Below, piece by piece: positions 24,029 through 31,571 of a stretch of DNA of 35,511 nt (its first letter is position 1; the number at the start of each line of letters is the position of its first letter). The notes beneath the pieces were generated by a model. The model was not told the origin of the DNA and made no database searches. It saw only the letters and a list, made by a program, of their open reading frames with translations. The stretch comes from Devosia psychrophila (GTDB lineage: Bacteria; Pseudomonadota; Alphaproteobacteria; Rhizobiales; Devosiaceae): positions 1-35,511 of the forward strand of contig NZ_LAPV01000131.1 in assembly GCF_000971275.1 (NCBI RefSeq). The letters run 5' to 3'. Position numbers and translations under genes: made by a program.

Positions 24029-24880
24029 CTAGGCCGAATAAGCCTTCACATTCTGCTGCTGTTCGCCCAGGCCTTCGATACCCAGGCGCATAACATTGCC
24101 ATGCTTTAACCAGACCGGGTTGGGCTTGATGCCCATGCCGACGCCGGGCGGGGTGCCGGTTGAAATGATGTCGCCCGGCTGCAGGCTCATGAACTGGCTG
24201 ACATAGGCCACCACATGGGCGACGCCGAAGATCATCGTCTTGGTCGAGCCGTTCTGGTAGCGGTGGCCATCGACTTCGAGCCACATGCCCAGCTGCTGGG
24301 GATCATTAACTTCGTCCTTGGTCACCAGCCAAGGGCCGATCGGGCCAAAGGTGTCGCTGCCCTTGCCCTTGTCCCAGGTGCCGCCGCGTTCGGTCTGGAA
24401 ATGGCGCTCGGAGACGTCGTTGACGACGCAGTAGCCGGCGACATGATCCATCGCATCGGCCTCATCGACGTAACGCGCTTCCTTGCCGATAACGACGCCG
24501 AGTTCGACTTCCCAGTCAGGCTTGATCGAGTTCTTGGGGATGATGACATCGTCATTGGCGCCGATGATGGCACTGGTGGCCTTCATGAAGATGATCGGTT
24601 CGGCCGGGATGGCAGCGCCGGTTTCCGCTGCATGGTCGGCATAGTTGAGGCCGATGCAGATAAACTTGCCGACGCCACCTACGCAGGGGCCGATGCGCTG
24701 GCCGGCATCGAGAATGGGCAGTACGCCGATATCCACGGCGCGGATTTTTGCCAGCCCTTCGGGTGTCAGCGTCTGGCCGCCGATATCGCCGACGATGCCG
24801 GAGAGATCGCGGATGGAGCCGTCTTCGGCGAGGATTGCGGGTTTTTCAGAGCCCTTGGCGCCGACGCGCAATAGCTTCAT
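24029..24880 (-). CDS. FAH-family hydrolase, probable 2,4-diketo-3-deoxy-L-fuconate/rhamnonate hydrolase
   Basis: A 283-residue fumarylacetoacetate-hydrolase-superfamily enzyme. Signatures are GLNYADHAAETG, the metal-binding DWEVELGVVIGK, VVNDVSERHFQ and the C-terminal GDIISTGTPPGVGMG. The subgroup with ERHFQTERGGTWDKGKGSD is commonly annotated as acylpyruvate or diketo-deoxysugar-acid hydrolase. In the non-phosphorylating L-fucose/L-rhamnose route this enzyme splits a 2,4-diketo-3-deoxy acid into pyruvate and L-lactate. Its place behind fucU and the FadR-type regulator supports that assignment by context; other acylpyruvases cannot be excluded. It is the third gene of the operon, 94 bp after fucU. 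Confidence 0.85.
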   Translation of the reverse strand: MKLLRVGAKGSEKPAILAEDGSIRDLSGIVGDIGGQTLTPEGLAKIRAVDIGVLPILDAGQRIGPCVGGVGKFICIGLNYADHAAETGAAIPAEPIIFMKATSAIIGANDDVIIPKNSIKPDWEVELGVVIGKEARYVDEADAMDHVAGYCVVNDVSERHFQTERGGTWDKGKGSDTFGPIGPWLVTKDEVNDPQQLGMWLEVDGHRYQNGSTKTMIFGVAHVVAYVSQFMSLQPGDIISTGTPPGVGMGIKPNPVWLKHGNVMRLGIEGLGEQQQNVKAYSA

Positions 24881-24974
24881 GGATCAATACTCCCATTATA
24901 TCTGAAATGAGCCATAGCCGCCCACTTGTTATTTTGTCGAGGGCGACCTTGGTTCAATCGGTTCGCCTCGGGGC

Positions 24975-25409
24975 CTATTCGCCGGGACGAATGACGCCCT
25001 TCTTGAGCAGGATATTGCCATACAGCCGGCGCTCGCCGGACTGGATGATGGCGTAGCCCTTCGAGACCCGCTCGTAGAAGGCAAAGCGCTCCATCGAGCT
25101 CAGCGCCATCTTGGGCTCGTGGCGTTTGACGATGGAATCCATCTCTTTCATCACCGGCTCGCGCTGTGCGGCGCTACCAACGACCTGCATGCAGATGGCG
25201 GCTTCGTCGACGAAGTCGTCGAGCGGCATCACGGTCAGCACGGCATCGAGCACGTCGGTGACGCTAATGCCGTCCATGCGGACCAGCAGCGGCCCGGCGG
25301 AGTCGCCGGGATAGTTCGCATCGACGATGGCGATTTCGTCGCCATGCCCCATGGCGCGCAATATGCCGAGCAGGTCGGGTCCGAGAATCGGTGGAATATT
25401 CTTGAGCAT
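24975..25409 (-). CDS. fucU: L-fucose mutarotase
   Basis: A 144-residue RbsD/FucU-family protein. It is closer to FucU than to RbsD: LKNIPPILGPDLL, MGHGDEIAIVDANYP, the central RMDGISVTDVLDAVL and the C-terminal RFAFYERVSKGYAII and YGNILLKKGV all match E. coli FucU. It interconverts alpha and beta anomers of L-fucose (and related sugars) in the cytoplasm, supplying the form its dehydrogenase uses. AGGAGG lies seven bases before the ATG at 25409, which decides against the longer frame. It lies 22 bp after the regulator gene in the same operon. This is the most specific evidence that the cluster handles L-fucose. Confidence 0.92.
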   Translation of the reverse strand: MLKNIPPILGPDLLGILRAMGHGDEIAIVDANYPGDSAGPLLVRMDGISVTDVLDAVLTVMPLDDFVDEAAICMQVVGSAAQREPVMKEMDSIVKRHEPKMALSSMERFAFYERVSKGYAIIQSGERRLYGNILLKKGVIRPGE

Positions 25410-25431
25410 TGGTAGGCCTCCTGGGACCAAA

Positions 25432-26181
25432 TTATCCGAAGGGAAAACTGTCGCTGTCGCTGCCTAGCGTCTCGCCATCGGCAAAAACGGCGGGATGCTC
25501 GCGGGCAAAGGCGAAGAGCTCGACCATCACCGCGTCGATATGGGCGCGCATGGCTTTCGAGGCCAGCACTGCATCGGCGGCAAGAATGCCGTCAAAAATT
25601 GCCTGATGCTCGGCAATTGTCAGTGCTAGCCGCCGGGGCGTGATGATCAGCCGTCGCGCCCGGTCGAGATTGGCGCGCGCCGAATCGATGATGGATTTGA
25701 TGCGGGTAAACTTCATCGACGAAAAGATGATGTCGTGGAATTCGATGTCGATCTGATGAAACGCCTCGGCATCGTCGTGGTTTGCCGCTAGGCGTTGCGC
25801 GGCCAGATTGGCGTGCAGTTCATCGATTAAGCTGGCGTCATGGCTGCCGATCAGCACGCGCAAAGCCTCCGATTCCAGCCCCTTGCGGATCAGCATGTAT
25901 TCGCGAACGTCGGCGATGCGCACTAGTGATACGGTCGAGCCACGCTGTGGGGCGATATCGACCAGCCCCTCGATCTGCAGCCGCGCCAGCGCTTCGCTCA
26001 CAGGAAAACGCGATACCCCCAGCTCGGCGCAGATCAGCGTCTTGTCGATCAGGCTGCCTGGCGGCAGCGCCAGCGTCACGATGGCCGTACGAATGGCATG
26101 GGTGACGTCAGCCGTCACGCTACCGCGCGTCAGCGTCGCTGGTCTGGTCAGAAAGGAGTAGGAACTTGTATGGCTGTTCAT
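25432..26181 (-). CDS. GntR-family (FadR-type) regulator of the sugar-acid cluster
   Basis: A 249-residue regulator. The winged helix spans about residues 20-90 (IDKTLICAELGVSRFPVSEAL, then ARLQIEGLVDIAPQRG). The all-helical FCD effector domain follows, with conserved metal-ligand positions (the Asp/His-containing HQIDIEFHDIIF and a later His). Effectors of this group are usually sugar acids or carboxylates. The ATG at 26181 lies one base after a CTAACATGTTAG palindrome, leaving no room for a ribosome-binding site. The message may be leaderless, or a start further in, such as the GTG near 26124, may be used. It is first in an operon with fucU and the FAH-family hydrolase and divergent from the UxaA-type dehydratase. 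Confidence 0.9.
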   Translation of the reverse strand: MNSHTSSYSFLTRPATLTRGSVTADVTHAIRTAIVTLALPPGSLIDKTLICAELGVSRFPVSEALARLQIEGLVDIAPQRGSTVSLVRIADVREYMLIRKGLESEALRVLIGSHDASLIDELHANLAAQRLAANHDDAEAFHQIDIEFHDIIFSSMKFTRIKSIIDSARANLDRARRLIITPRRLALTIAEHQAIFDGILAADAVLASKAMRAHIDAVMVELFAFAREHPAVFADGETLGSDSDSFPFG

Positions 26182-26182
26182 G

Positions 26183-26194
26183 CTAACATGTTAG
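26183..26194. promoter_or_regulatory. Operator palindrome CTAACATGTTAG, copy 1
   Basis: A perfect 12-bp palindrome between the divergent regulator and dehydratase genes, touching the regulator's start codon. Read on the minus strand it is preceded by another CTAA (CTAACTAACATGTTAG). The identical palindrome occurs at 31363-31374 and I saw it nowhere else in the window. It is the expected size for a FadR-type GntR site, so autoregulation and control of both directions are likely. Confidence 0.7.
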
Positions 26195-26296
26195 TTAGAA
26201 GCAAGGTGCCTTACAATGGCCGATGCTGCTGGATCACTCTGGCGGCAAACCGGGCCGGCGTAAAGCGAAGTTGAGACCGTCCCTGAAAGTGCCGCC

Positions 26297-27847
26297 ATGT
26301 CCGAAACCATGATCCGCCCACGCCCGACCACGTTGGTGCTCAATCCATCCGACAATATTGCGGTGGCTCTTGCCAATCTCGATGTCGGCACCGCGACTCC
26401 TCAAGGCGTCAGCATCGTGCGCCGTGTGCCGCGCGGTCACAAGTTTGCCACCCGGTTCATCACGGCCGGCGAGCCGGTGCTGAAGTTTGGCCAGATCATA
26501 GGCTTTGCCAGCGAAGCGATCATCCCAGGCGACTGGGTGCATGAGCATAATTGCGGCATGGGCGGCGCCGACGGCACGCTTCAGCACGACTACGCCTTTT
26601 CCCAAGGCGCCATTGCCCCCGAGATGCTGCTGCTCGACCAGCGCGCCACCTTCGAGGGTTATCGCCGCGCCAATGGCAAGGTCGGCACGCGCAACTACGT
26701 CGGCATTCTCACCTCGGTGAACTGCTCGGCGACGGTCGCCAAATTCGTCGCCGAGGCTATCAATCGCTCGGGGCTGCTCGAAGATTATCCCGAAATCGAC
26801 GGTGTCGTGCCCTTCGTGCATGGTACCGGCTGCGGCATGGAAAGCCGCGGCGAGGGCTTCGATATCCTCAAGCGCACGCAGTGGGGCTACACCTCCAATC
26901 CTAACCTCGGCGCGGCTTTGCTGGTCGGTCTCGGCTGCGAAGTGTTCCAGATCGGCCGCATGAAGGAAATGTACGGCCTCGAGGAGGGCGACACCTTCCA
27001 GTCGATGACCATCCAAGAGCGCGGCGGCACCAAGAAAATGATCGAGTGGGGCGTCGAGAAGGTCAAGGAAATGCTGCCCATCGCAGCCGCCGCCCGGCGC
27101 GAAACCATGGATGCATCGCACCTAATCCTCGCCCTGCAATGCGGTGGCTCCGACGGCTACTCCGGCATCACCGCCAATCCGGCGCTGGGCTATGCGGCCG
27201 ATATCCTGGTGCGCAACGGCGGCACGGCAATTCTCAGCGAAACACCGGAAATCTACGGCGCCGAGCATCTGCTGACCCGCCGCGCCATTAATCGCGACGT
27301 CGGCGAAAAGCTGATCAGCCGGATTCACTGGTGGGAGGACTATACGCGCCGCAACCATGGCGAGATGAACAACAATCCCTCGCCAGGCAACAAGCTGGGC
27401 GGGCTCACCACCATTCTCGAAAAATCGCTCGGCGCCGCGGCCAAGGGCGGCACGACGCCGCTGACCGCGGTCTACGAATATGCCGAGCCGGTCACCGAAA
27501 AGGGCTTTGTGTTCATGGACACGCCCGGTTTCGATCCGGTTTCGGCAACAGGCCAGGTTGCAGGCGGCGCGAACCTCCTCGCTTTCACCACCGGTCGCGG
27601 CTCGGCCTATGGCTGCAAGCCGGTGCCGTCGATGAAGCTGGCGACCAACTCGGAAGTCTATGCGCGCATGACCGACGACATGGACATCAACTGCGGTGAC
27701 ATCGTCGAGGGGGTTTCCATCGAGGACAAGGGCCAGCAGATCTTCGACATGTTGCTCGACATCGCCTCGGGCAAGCATACCAAATCGGAAGACCTCGGCT
27801 ATGGCGACAATGAGTTTGTGCCGTGGCAGGTCGGGGCGGTGATGTAA
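26297..27847 (+). CDS. UxaA-family sugar-acid dehydratase (altronate/galactarate dehydratase type)
   Basis: A 516-residue enzyme with the two-part layout of UxaA: an N-terminal SAF domain (about 1-100, with GHKFATRFITAGEPVLKFGQ) and the large catalytic domain (EGYRRANGKVGTRNYVGI, HGTGCGM, LQCGGSDGYSGITANPALGY, then the C-terminal GRGSAYGCKPVPSMKLATNS). Conserved cysteines (HGTGCGM, LQCGGSD, YGCKP, NCGD) probably bind the catalytic iron. It should remove water from a sugar acid to give a 2-keto-3-deoxy acid. Known members use altronate or galactarate; beside fucU the substrate may be L-fuconate, which is my inference. It is divergent from the regulator, and its TAA overlaps the next ATG (TAATG). 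Confidence 0.88.
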   Translation: MSETMIRPRPTTLVLNPSDNIAVALANLDVGTATPQGVSIVRRVPRGHKFATRFITAGEPVLKFGQIIGFASEAIIPGDWVHEHNCGMGGADGTLQHDYAFSQGAIAPEMLLLDQRATFEGYRRANGKVGTRNYVGILTSVNCSATVAKFVAEAINRSGLLEDYPEIDGVVPFVHGTGCGMESRGEGFDILKRTQWGYTSNPNLGAALLVGLGCEVFQIGRMKEMYGLEEGDTFQSMTIQERGGTKKMIEWGVEKVKEMLPIAAAARRETMDASHLILALQCGGSDGYSGITANPALGYAADILVRNGGTAILSETPEIYGAEHLLTRRAINRDVGEKLISRIHWWEDYTRRNHGEMNNNPSPGNKLGGLTTILEKSLGAAAKGGTTPLTAVYEYAEPVTEKGFVFMDTPGFDPVSATGQVAGGANLLAFTTGRGSAYGCKPVPSMKLATNSEVYARMTDDMDINCGDIVEGVSIEDKGQQIFDMLLDIASGKHTKSEDLGYGDNEFVPWQVGAVM

Positions 27848-28464
27848 TGGCGGACCGGGAAAGTCATTGGCAGGGCGTTTACACCACAAAAGCGGAGGAT
27901 AACGTCAGTTGGTTCGAGGAGAGCCCGGACCTGTCCCTGGCGCTACTCGCTGAGGCGGGGCTTGTATCGCAGCATGCCGTGGTGGATGTCGGCGGTGGCG
28001 CCTCGCGGCTGGTCGATGCACTGGTGGCCGTTGGCCAGCAGTGGGTCAGCGTCCTCGACCTGTCACAGGCAGCGCTCAATACCGCGCGGAGCCGTCTGCT
28101 GCCTGACGCATCGGCGGACTGGATCGTGGCCGACGTTACCGCATGGCAACCTGAGCGTCACTACGACTATTGGCATGACCGGGCCGCTTTCCATTTCCTG
28201 ACCGAGCCGGCAGATCAGGCCGCCTATGTCGAGGTTCTTAAGCGGGCTCTCCAACCCGGCGGCGTGGCCATCATTGGGACTTTTGCGCCCGATGGCCCGG
28301 AAAAATGCAGCGGTCTCGCTGTTGCCCGCCATGACAGCGAGAGCCTCTCCAATGTAATGGGCGATGATTTCGCGCTTATAGCACAACGGCGTCACGACCA
28401 TACTACCCCCTGGGGCAGCGTGCAGAAATTCCAGTTCTGCACCTTTCGGCAGCGCATCGGGTAA
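27847..28464 (+). CDS. Class I SAM-dependent methyltransferase
   Basis: A 205-residue small methyltransferase. Motif I is VVDVGGGASRLVDAL; the acidic ribose-binding residue follows in VSVLDLS, then ADWIVADVTAW (motif II region), YDYWHDRAAFHFL and LKRALQPGGVAIIGTF (motif III). HWQGVYTTKAEDNVSWFEE at the N-terminus matches a group often labelled type-12 or TPMT-like methyltransferases. The substrate is unknown. Its ATG overlaps the dehydratase stop by one base, so the two are translated together, yet no methylation step is known in sugar-acid breakdown. It is convergent with the second methyltransferase gene 24 bp away. Confidence 0.85.
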   Translation: MADRESHWQGVYTTKAEDNVSWFEESPDLSLALLAEAGLVSQHAVVDVGGGASRLVDALVAVGQQWVSVLDLSQAALNTARSRLLPDASADWIVADVTAWQPERHYDYWHDRAAFHFLTEPADQAAYVEVLKRALQPGGVAIIGTFAPDGPEKCSGLAVARHDSESLSNVMGDDFALIAQRRHDHTTPWGSVQKFQFCTFRQRIG

Positions 28465-28488
28465 CTGGATAGTCGCGCATAGGTCGGT

Positions 28489-29121
28489 TCATGCGTATAG
28501 CCGATACACAGTCCCCACGCGATGCTTGGTGTCGCGTGCATCGCCGACGTCACCCACCGGGTAGGTCGCTATCGCAGTCAGCCGGTCGATGGGCAGGTCT
28601 CTGCGTCCGGGGTCGCCGATCAGCACTTCGATGCCCGCTGCGGCGCACCGCTGCAGAAACGGCAGCATGCGCCGGGCAACGTTTTCGAGATAGAATACGT
28701 CGCCGCCTAGGATGAGGTCGATGTGGGTTAGGGCGTCGCCCTCGATATCCACATCTACCAGCGGCAGGGTGATGCCGTTTGCTGCTGCGTTGAGCGTGAT
28801 TGCGGCGCGACCATTCAGGTCGATTTCTGCGGCGCTGGCTTGGGCTCCCAGTTTCGCCGCGATGATGCCCACCAATCCCGAACCGGCTCCGAGGTCGAGC
28901 ACGCGCTTGCCTCTCACTTCCTCTCTATGGGTCAATATATGCTGGCTCAAGGCCAACCCGCCGGCCCATTGATACGCCCAATAGGGCGCCGCATCGTCCG
29001 GCGTTATCAGCCGCGACAGCCGGCTGCCGGGATGGGCGGTGTAGAGGACCACGCCCGGTAGCGATGGCACCGGCTCCAGCTTGAGATTGGCGCGGATGAA
29101 CGCTGCCGGGCTTTGGCTCAA
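28489..29121 (-). CDS. Class I methyltransferase, ETF-beta/PrmA-like protein lysine methyltransferase
   Basis: A 210-residue methyltransferase. Motif I is VLDLGAGSGLVGIIAAKLGA, with AEIDLNGRAAITLNAAANG after it and DLILGGDVFYLENVARRM as post-II region. The PYWAYQWAGGLALSQHIL stretch before motif I is typical of the METTL20/ETFBKMT group, which methylates lysines of the electron-transfer flavoprotein beta subunit; some bacteria have active versions. No etf genes are in the window, so this is a resemblance only. It is the third gene of the lldD-lactonase operon, overlapping the lactonase stop by four bases (ATGA). Confidence 0.8.
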   Translation of the reverse strand: MSQSPAAFIRANLKLEPVPSLPGVVLYTAHPGSRLSRLITPDDAAPYWAYQWAGGLALSQHILTHREEVRGKRVLDLGAGSGLVGIIAAKLGAQASAAEIDLNGRAAITLNAAANGITLPLVDVDIEGDALTHIDLILGGDVFYLENVARRMLPFLQRCAAAGIEVLIGDPGRRDLPIDRLTAIATYPVGDVGDARDTKHRVGTVYRLYA

Positions 29122-30032
29122 GGGCGTTGCAATCCCGTGGCGCTCACATAAGTGCTCATCAAATACTGGCTGCAGGTGATGAAAAGCCGGTTTCGCCGCG
29201 GTCCGCCGAACACAACGTTCGACGTCTTGGCCCCGGTCTTGATGCGGCCGAGTAGCGCGCCACCGGGGTTGTAGACATTCACTCCAAGCCCTGCGCTGGT
29301 CCAGATATTACCCTCGGTGTCGAGCCGGAACCCGTCAGAGAGCCCGCAATCTATGTCAGCGAACACCCTCGGATTGTTTAGCTTCGACCCGCTGACATCA
29401 AACTGGCGGATTTGTGCCGGCCAATCCGGGTCGTGGCTCTGACCGGTGTCAGACACATAAAGCAACGATTCATCGGGCGAGAAGGCGAGGCCATTGGGCT
29501 TGGCGAAGTCATCGGCCACCACCATCAACGAGCCATCGGCCGGATCGAAGCGATAGACGAAACAGCCGTCCTGTTCCTGGTCGGATTTATAGCCCTCGTA
29601 GTCGCTGATAATGCCGTAGCTCGGGTCGGTGAACCAGATCGTGCCGTCGGATTTGACCACCACGTCATTGGGTGAGTTCAGCCGCTTGCCCTGATAGCGA
29701 TCGACCAGCGTCGTGATGCTGCCATCCCATTCAGTGCGCAATACGGCGCGTGCGCCATGCGAGCAGGAGATCAATCGCCCCTGCAGGTCGCGGGTATTGC
29801 CATTGACGAAATTGGACGGCGTGCGGAACGGAGCGACGCCGAGTTCGGGCACCCATTTCAGCATGCGATTGTTAGGAATGTCGCTCCAGACCAGGTAATT
29901 TCCGTCGCCGAACCACACCGGCCCCTCGGCCCAGAGGCATTGGTCGTACAGCACCTCGAGCGGCGCATTGCCGATGGTCAGATCACTGAATTTCCTGTCG
30001 ATAATCTCGAGCGCTTCGCCGCCGATAGCCAT
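29118..30032 (-). CDS. SMP-30/gluconolactonase-family sugar lactonase
   Basis: A 304-residue six-bladed beta-propeller. The metal-binding residues of the family are visible: Glu in LWAEGPVWF, Asn in RLNSPNDVVV and Asp in SDGFRLDTEGNIW. FAKPNGLAFSPDESLLYVSDT is the standard inner-blade signature. Such enzymes open sugar lactones to aldonic acids. In this cluster L-fucono-lactone, made by a sugar dehydrogenase not seen here, would be the substrate. I chose the ATG at 30032 with GGAGG five to six bases upstream; the longer open frame has no homology. It lies 111 bp after the lldD-type gene in the same direction. Confidence 0.88.
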   Translation of the reverse strand: MAIGGEALEIIDRKFSDLTIGNAPLEVLYDQCLWAEGPVWFGDGNYLVWSDIPNNRMLKWVPELGVAPFRTPSNFVNGNTRDLQGRLISCSHGARAVLRTEWDGSITTLVDRYQGKRLNSPNDVVVKSDGTIWFTDPSYGIISDYEGYKSDQEQDGCFVYRFDPADGSLMVVADDFAKPNGLAFSPDESLLYVSDTGQSHDPDWPAQIRQFDVSGSKLNNPRVFADIDCGLSDGFRLDTEGNIWTSAGLGVNVYNPGGALLGRIKTGAKTSNVVFGGPRRNRLFITCSQYLMSTYVSATGLQRP

Positions 30033-30143
30033 GCCGTTCCTCCCGGTTTTGCGGCGCATTTGAAGGGAAGCGTAGGGCGGTGGCAATACCGAACTCGTGG
30101 TTAATGGCCTCGCGCCGCCGAGGGCCACTCCACAATGGCGCAA

Positions 30144-31325
30144 TCATTTCACGAGCGGTGCGTTGCGGGGCGGTATGTCGTTGGAATAGATATTGTGCAG
30201 GCCGACGTTGAGAATGTCGCGTTCGCCGCACAGGGCCATGGTGGTATCGAGTTCCTTGGCGATGATGTCGAGCACGCGGGTGACGCCGGCTTCGCCACCG
30301 GCGCCGAGGCCATAGAGCATGGGCCGCCCGATGAAAGTGCCCTTGGCCCCATAGGCCAGCGCTTTGAGCACGTCCTGGCCGGAGCGGATGCCGCTATCGA
30401 GATAGACCTCGGTCTTGTGGCCGACGCGATCGATGATCTCGGGCAGCACGCGAATGGTCGAGGGTGCGCCATCCAGCTGGCGGCCGCCGTGATTGGAGAC
30501 GATGATGGCATCGGCGCCATTGTCGATCGCTGCCTGCGCATCGTCGGGATCGAGCACGCCCTTGACGATGACCGGACCGCCAAAGCGCTGCTTAATCCAG
30601 CGCACATCGCTCCAGCTGAGCGTGGGGTCGAACTGGCTGGCCGTCCAGGACGAGAGCGAGGCCAAGTCGTGGTCGCCGCCGACATGGCCGACGATGTTGC
30701 GGAAGGTGTGGCGCCTGGTGCCCAGCATGCGGGCGCACCACAGTGGGTGCTGCATCATCTGCCAGATCGAATAGGCGTTGAACTTGGGCGGCGTCGAAAG
30801 GCCATTGTGGATGTCCTTGTGGCGCTGGCCGAGAATCTGCAAGTCCATGGTCAGGACCAGCGCCGAGCATTTTGCCGCCTTGGCGCGGTCGATCAGGCGC
30901 TCGATGAAGCCGCGGTCGCGCATAACGTAGAGCTGGAACCAGAATGGCGCGGTGGTGTTTTCGGCAATGTCCTCGATCGAGCAGACGGCCATTGTCGAAA
31001 GCGTGAAGGGGACGCCGTATTTCTCCGCGGCCTTGGCAGCTTTGATCTCGCCATCGGCAATCTGCATGCCGCCAGTCGCGGCCGGGGCGATCGCCACCGG
31101 CATGGTGATTTCCTTGCCCAGCATCGTCGTCTTAAGGTTGCGGCCTTCGAGATTGACCGCGACCTTTTGCTTGAGCTTGATCCTGTTGAAATCGGTCTCG
31201 TTGTCGCGGTAGGTGCCCTCGGTATAGCTGCCGCTGTCGGCGTATTCGAAGAACATTTTCGGCACGCTGCGGCGCGCCTTGGTCTTCATTTCATCGACGG
31301 TGAGAATCTTGTCGAGCGCGGCCAT
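30144..31325 (-). CDS. lldD: FMN-dependent alpha-hydroxy-acid dehydrogenase, L-lactate dehydrogenase type
   Basis: A 393-residue TIM-barrel flavoenzyme that oxidises (S)-2-hydroxy acids; LldD proteins turn L-lactate into pyruvate and feed electrons to the respiratory chain. Signatures are FFEYADSGSYTE (N-terminal), PVAIAPAATGGMQ, FWFQLYVMRDRGF, and the active-site VSNHGGRQLDGAPST, whose His and Arg are the catalytic base and substrate anchor. The FMN-phosphate segments are LDSGIRSGQDVLKALAYGA and FIGRPMLYGL. The family as a whole also includes glycolate and mandelate enzymes. Here it would use the L-lactate released by the FAH-family hydrolase. A CTAACATGTTAG palindrome lies 38 bp before the ATG at 31325. 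Confidence 0.9.
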   Translation of the reverse strand: MAALDKILTVDEMKTKARRSVPKMFFEYADSGSYTEGTYRDNETDFNRIKLKQKVAVNLEGRNLKTTMLGKEITMPVAIAPAATGGMQIADGEIKAAKAAEKYGVPFTLSTMAVCSIEDIAENTTAPFWFQLYVMRDRGFIERLIDRAKAAKCSALVLTMDLQILGQRHKDIHNGLSTPPKFNAYSIWQMMQHPLWCARMLGTRRHTFRNIVGHVGGDHDLASLSSWTASQFDPTLSWSDVRWIKQRFGGPVIVKGVLDPDDAQAAIDNGADAIIVSNHGGRQLDGAPSTIRVLPEIIDRVGHKTEVYLDSGIRSGQDVLKALAYGAKGTFIGRPMLYGLGAGGEAGVTRVLDIIAKELDTTMALCGERDILNVGLHNIYSNDIPPRNAPLVK

Positions 31326-31362
31326 GCCTTGAAAACTCCGGGGACTTTCCCTGCCCTAACAA

Positions 31363-31374
31363 CTAACATGTTAG
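31363..31374. promoter_or_regulatory. Operator palindrome CTAACATGTTAG, copy 2
   Basis: Identical to the palindrome at 26183-26194 and, on the matching strand, sharing AACTAACATGTTAG. It is preceded by CCTAACA, another CTAA half-site. It lies 38 bp upstream of the lldD-type start, well placed for repression by the FadR-type regulator. Confidence 0.7.
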
Positions 31375-31571
31375 TCGTCAATGCGACGCGCCGAAGCGCC
31401 GCCTGTGGTGCGGGCTTCGGATCGCACCGTGCGATGGGTTGCCCTGGGTCGAGCCCAAGAGAGAAAGGGTGGGTGGCCCGCATGGTGTCAGATGCAGGTA
31501 TCAGGTGCAGGAAGGCCCTCACTCGACCCGAAGGCGGCTCGACCTCTACCGCCACCGGGCGAGGCAAGATA

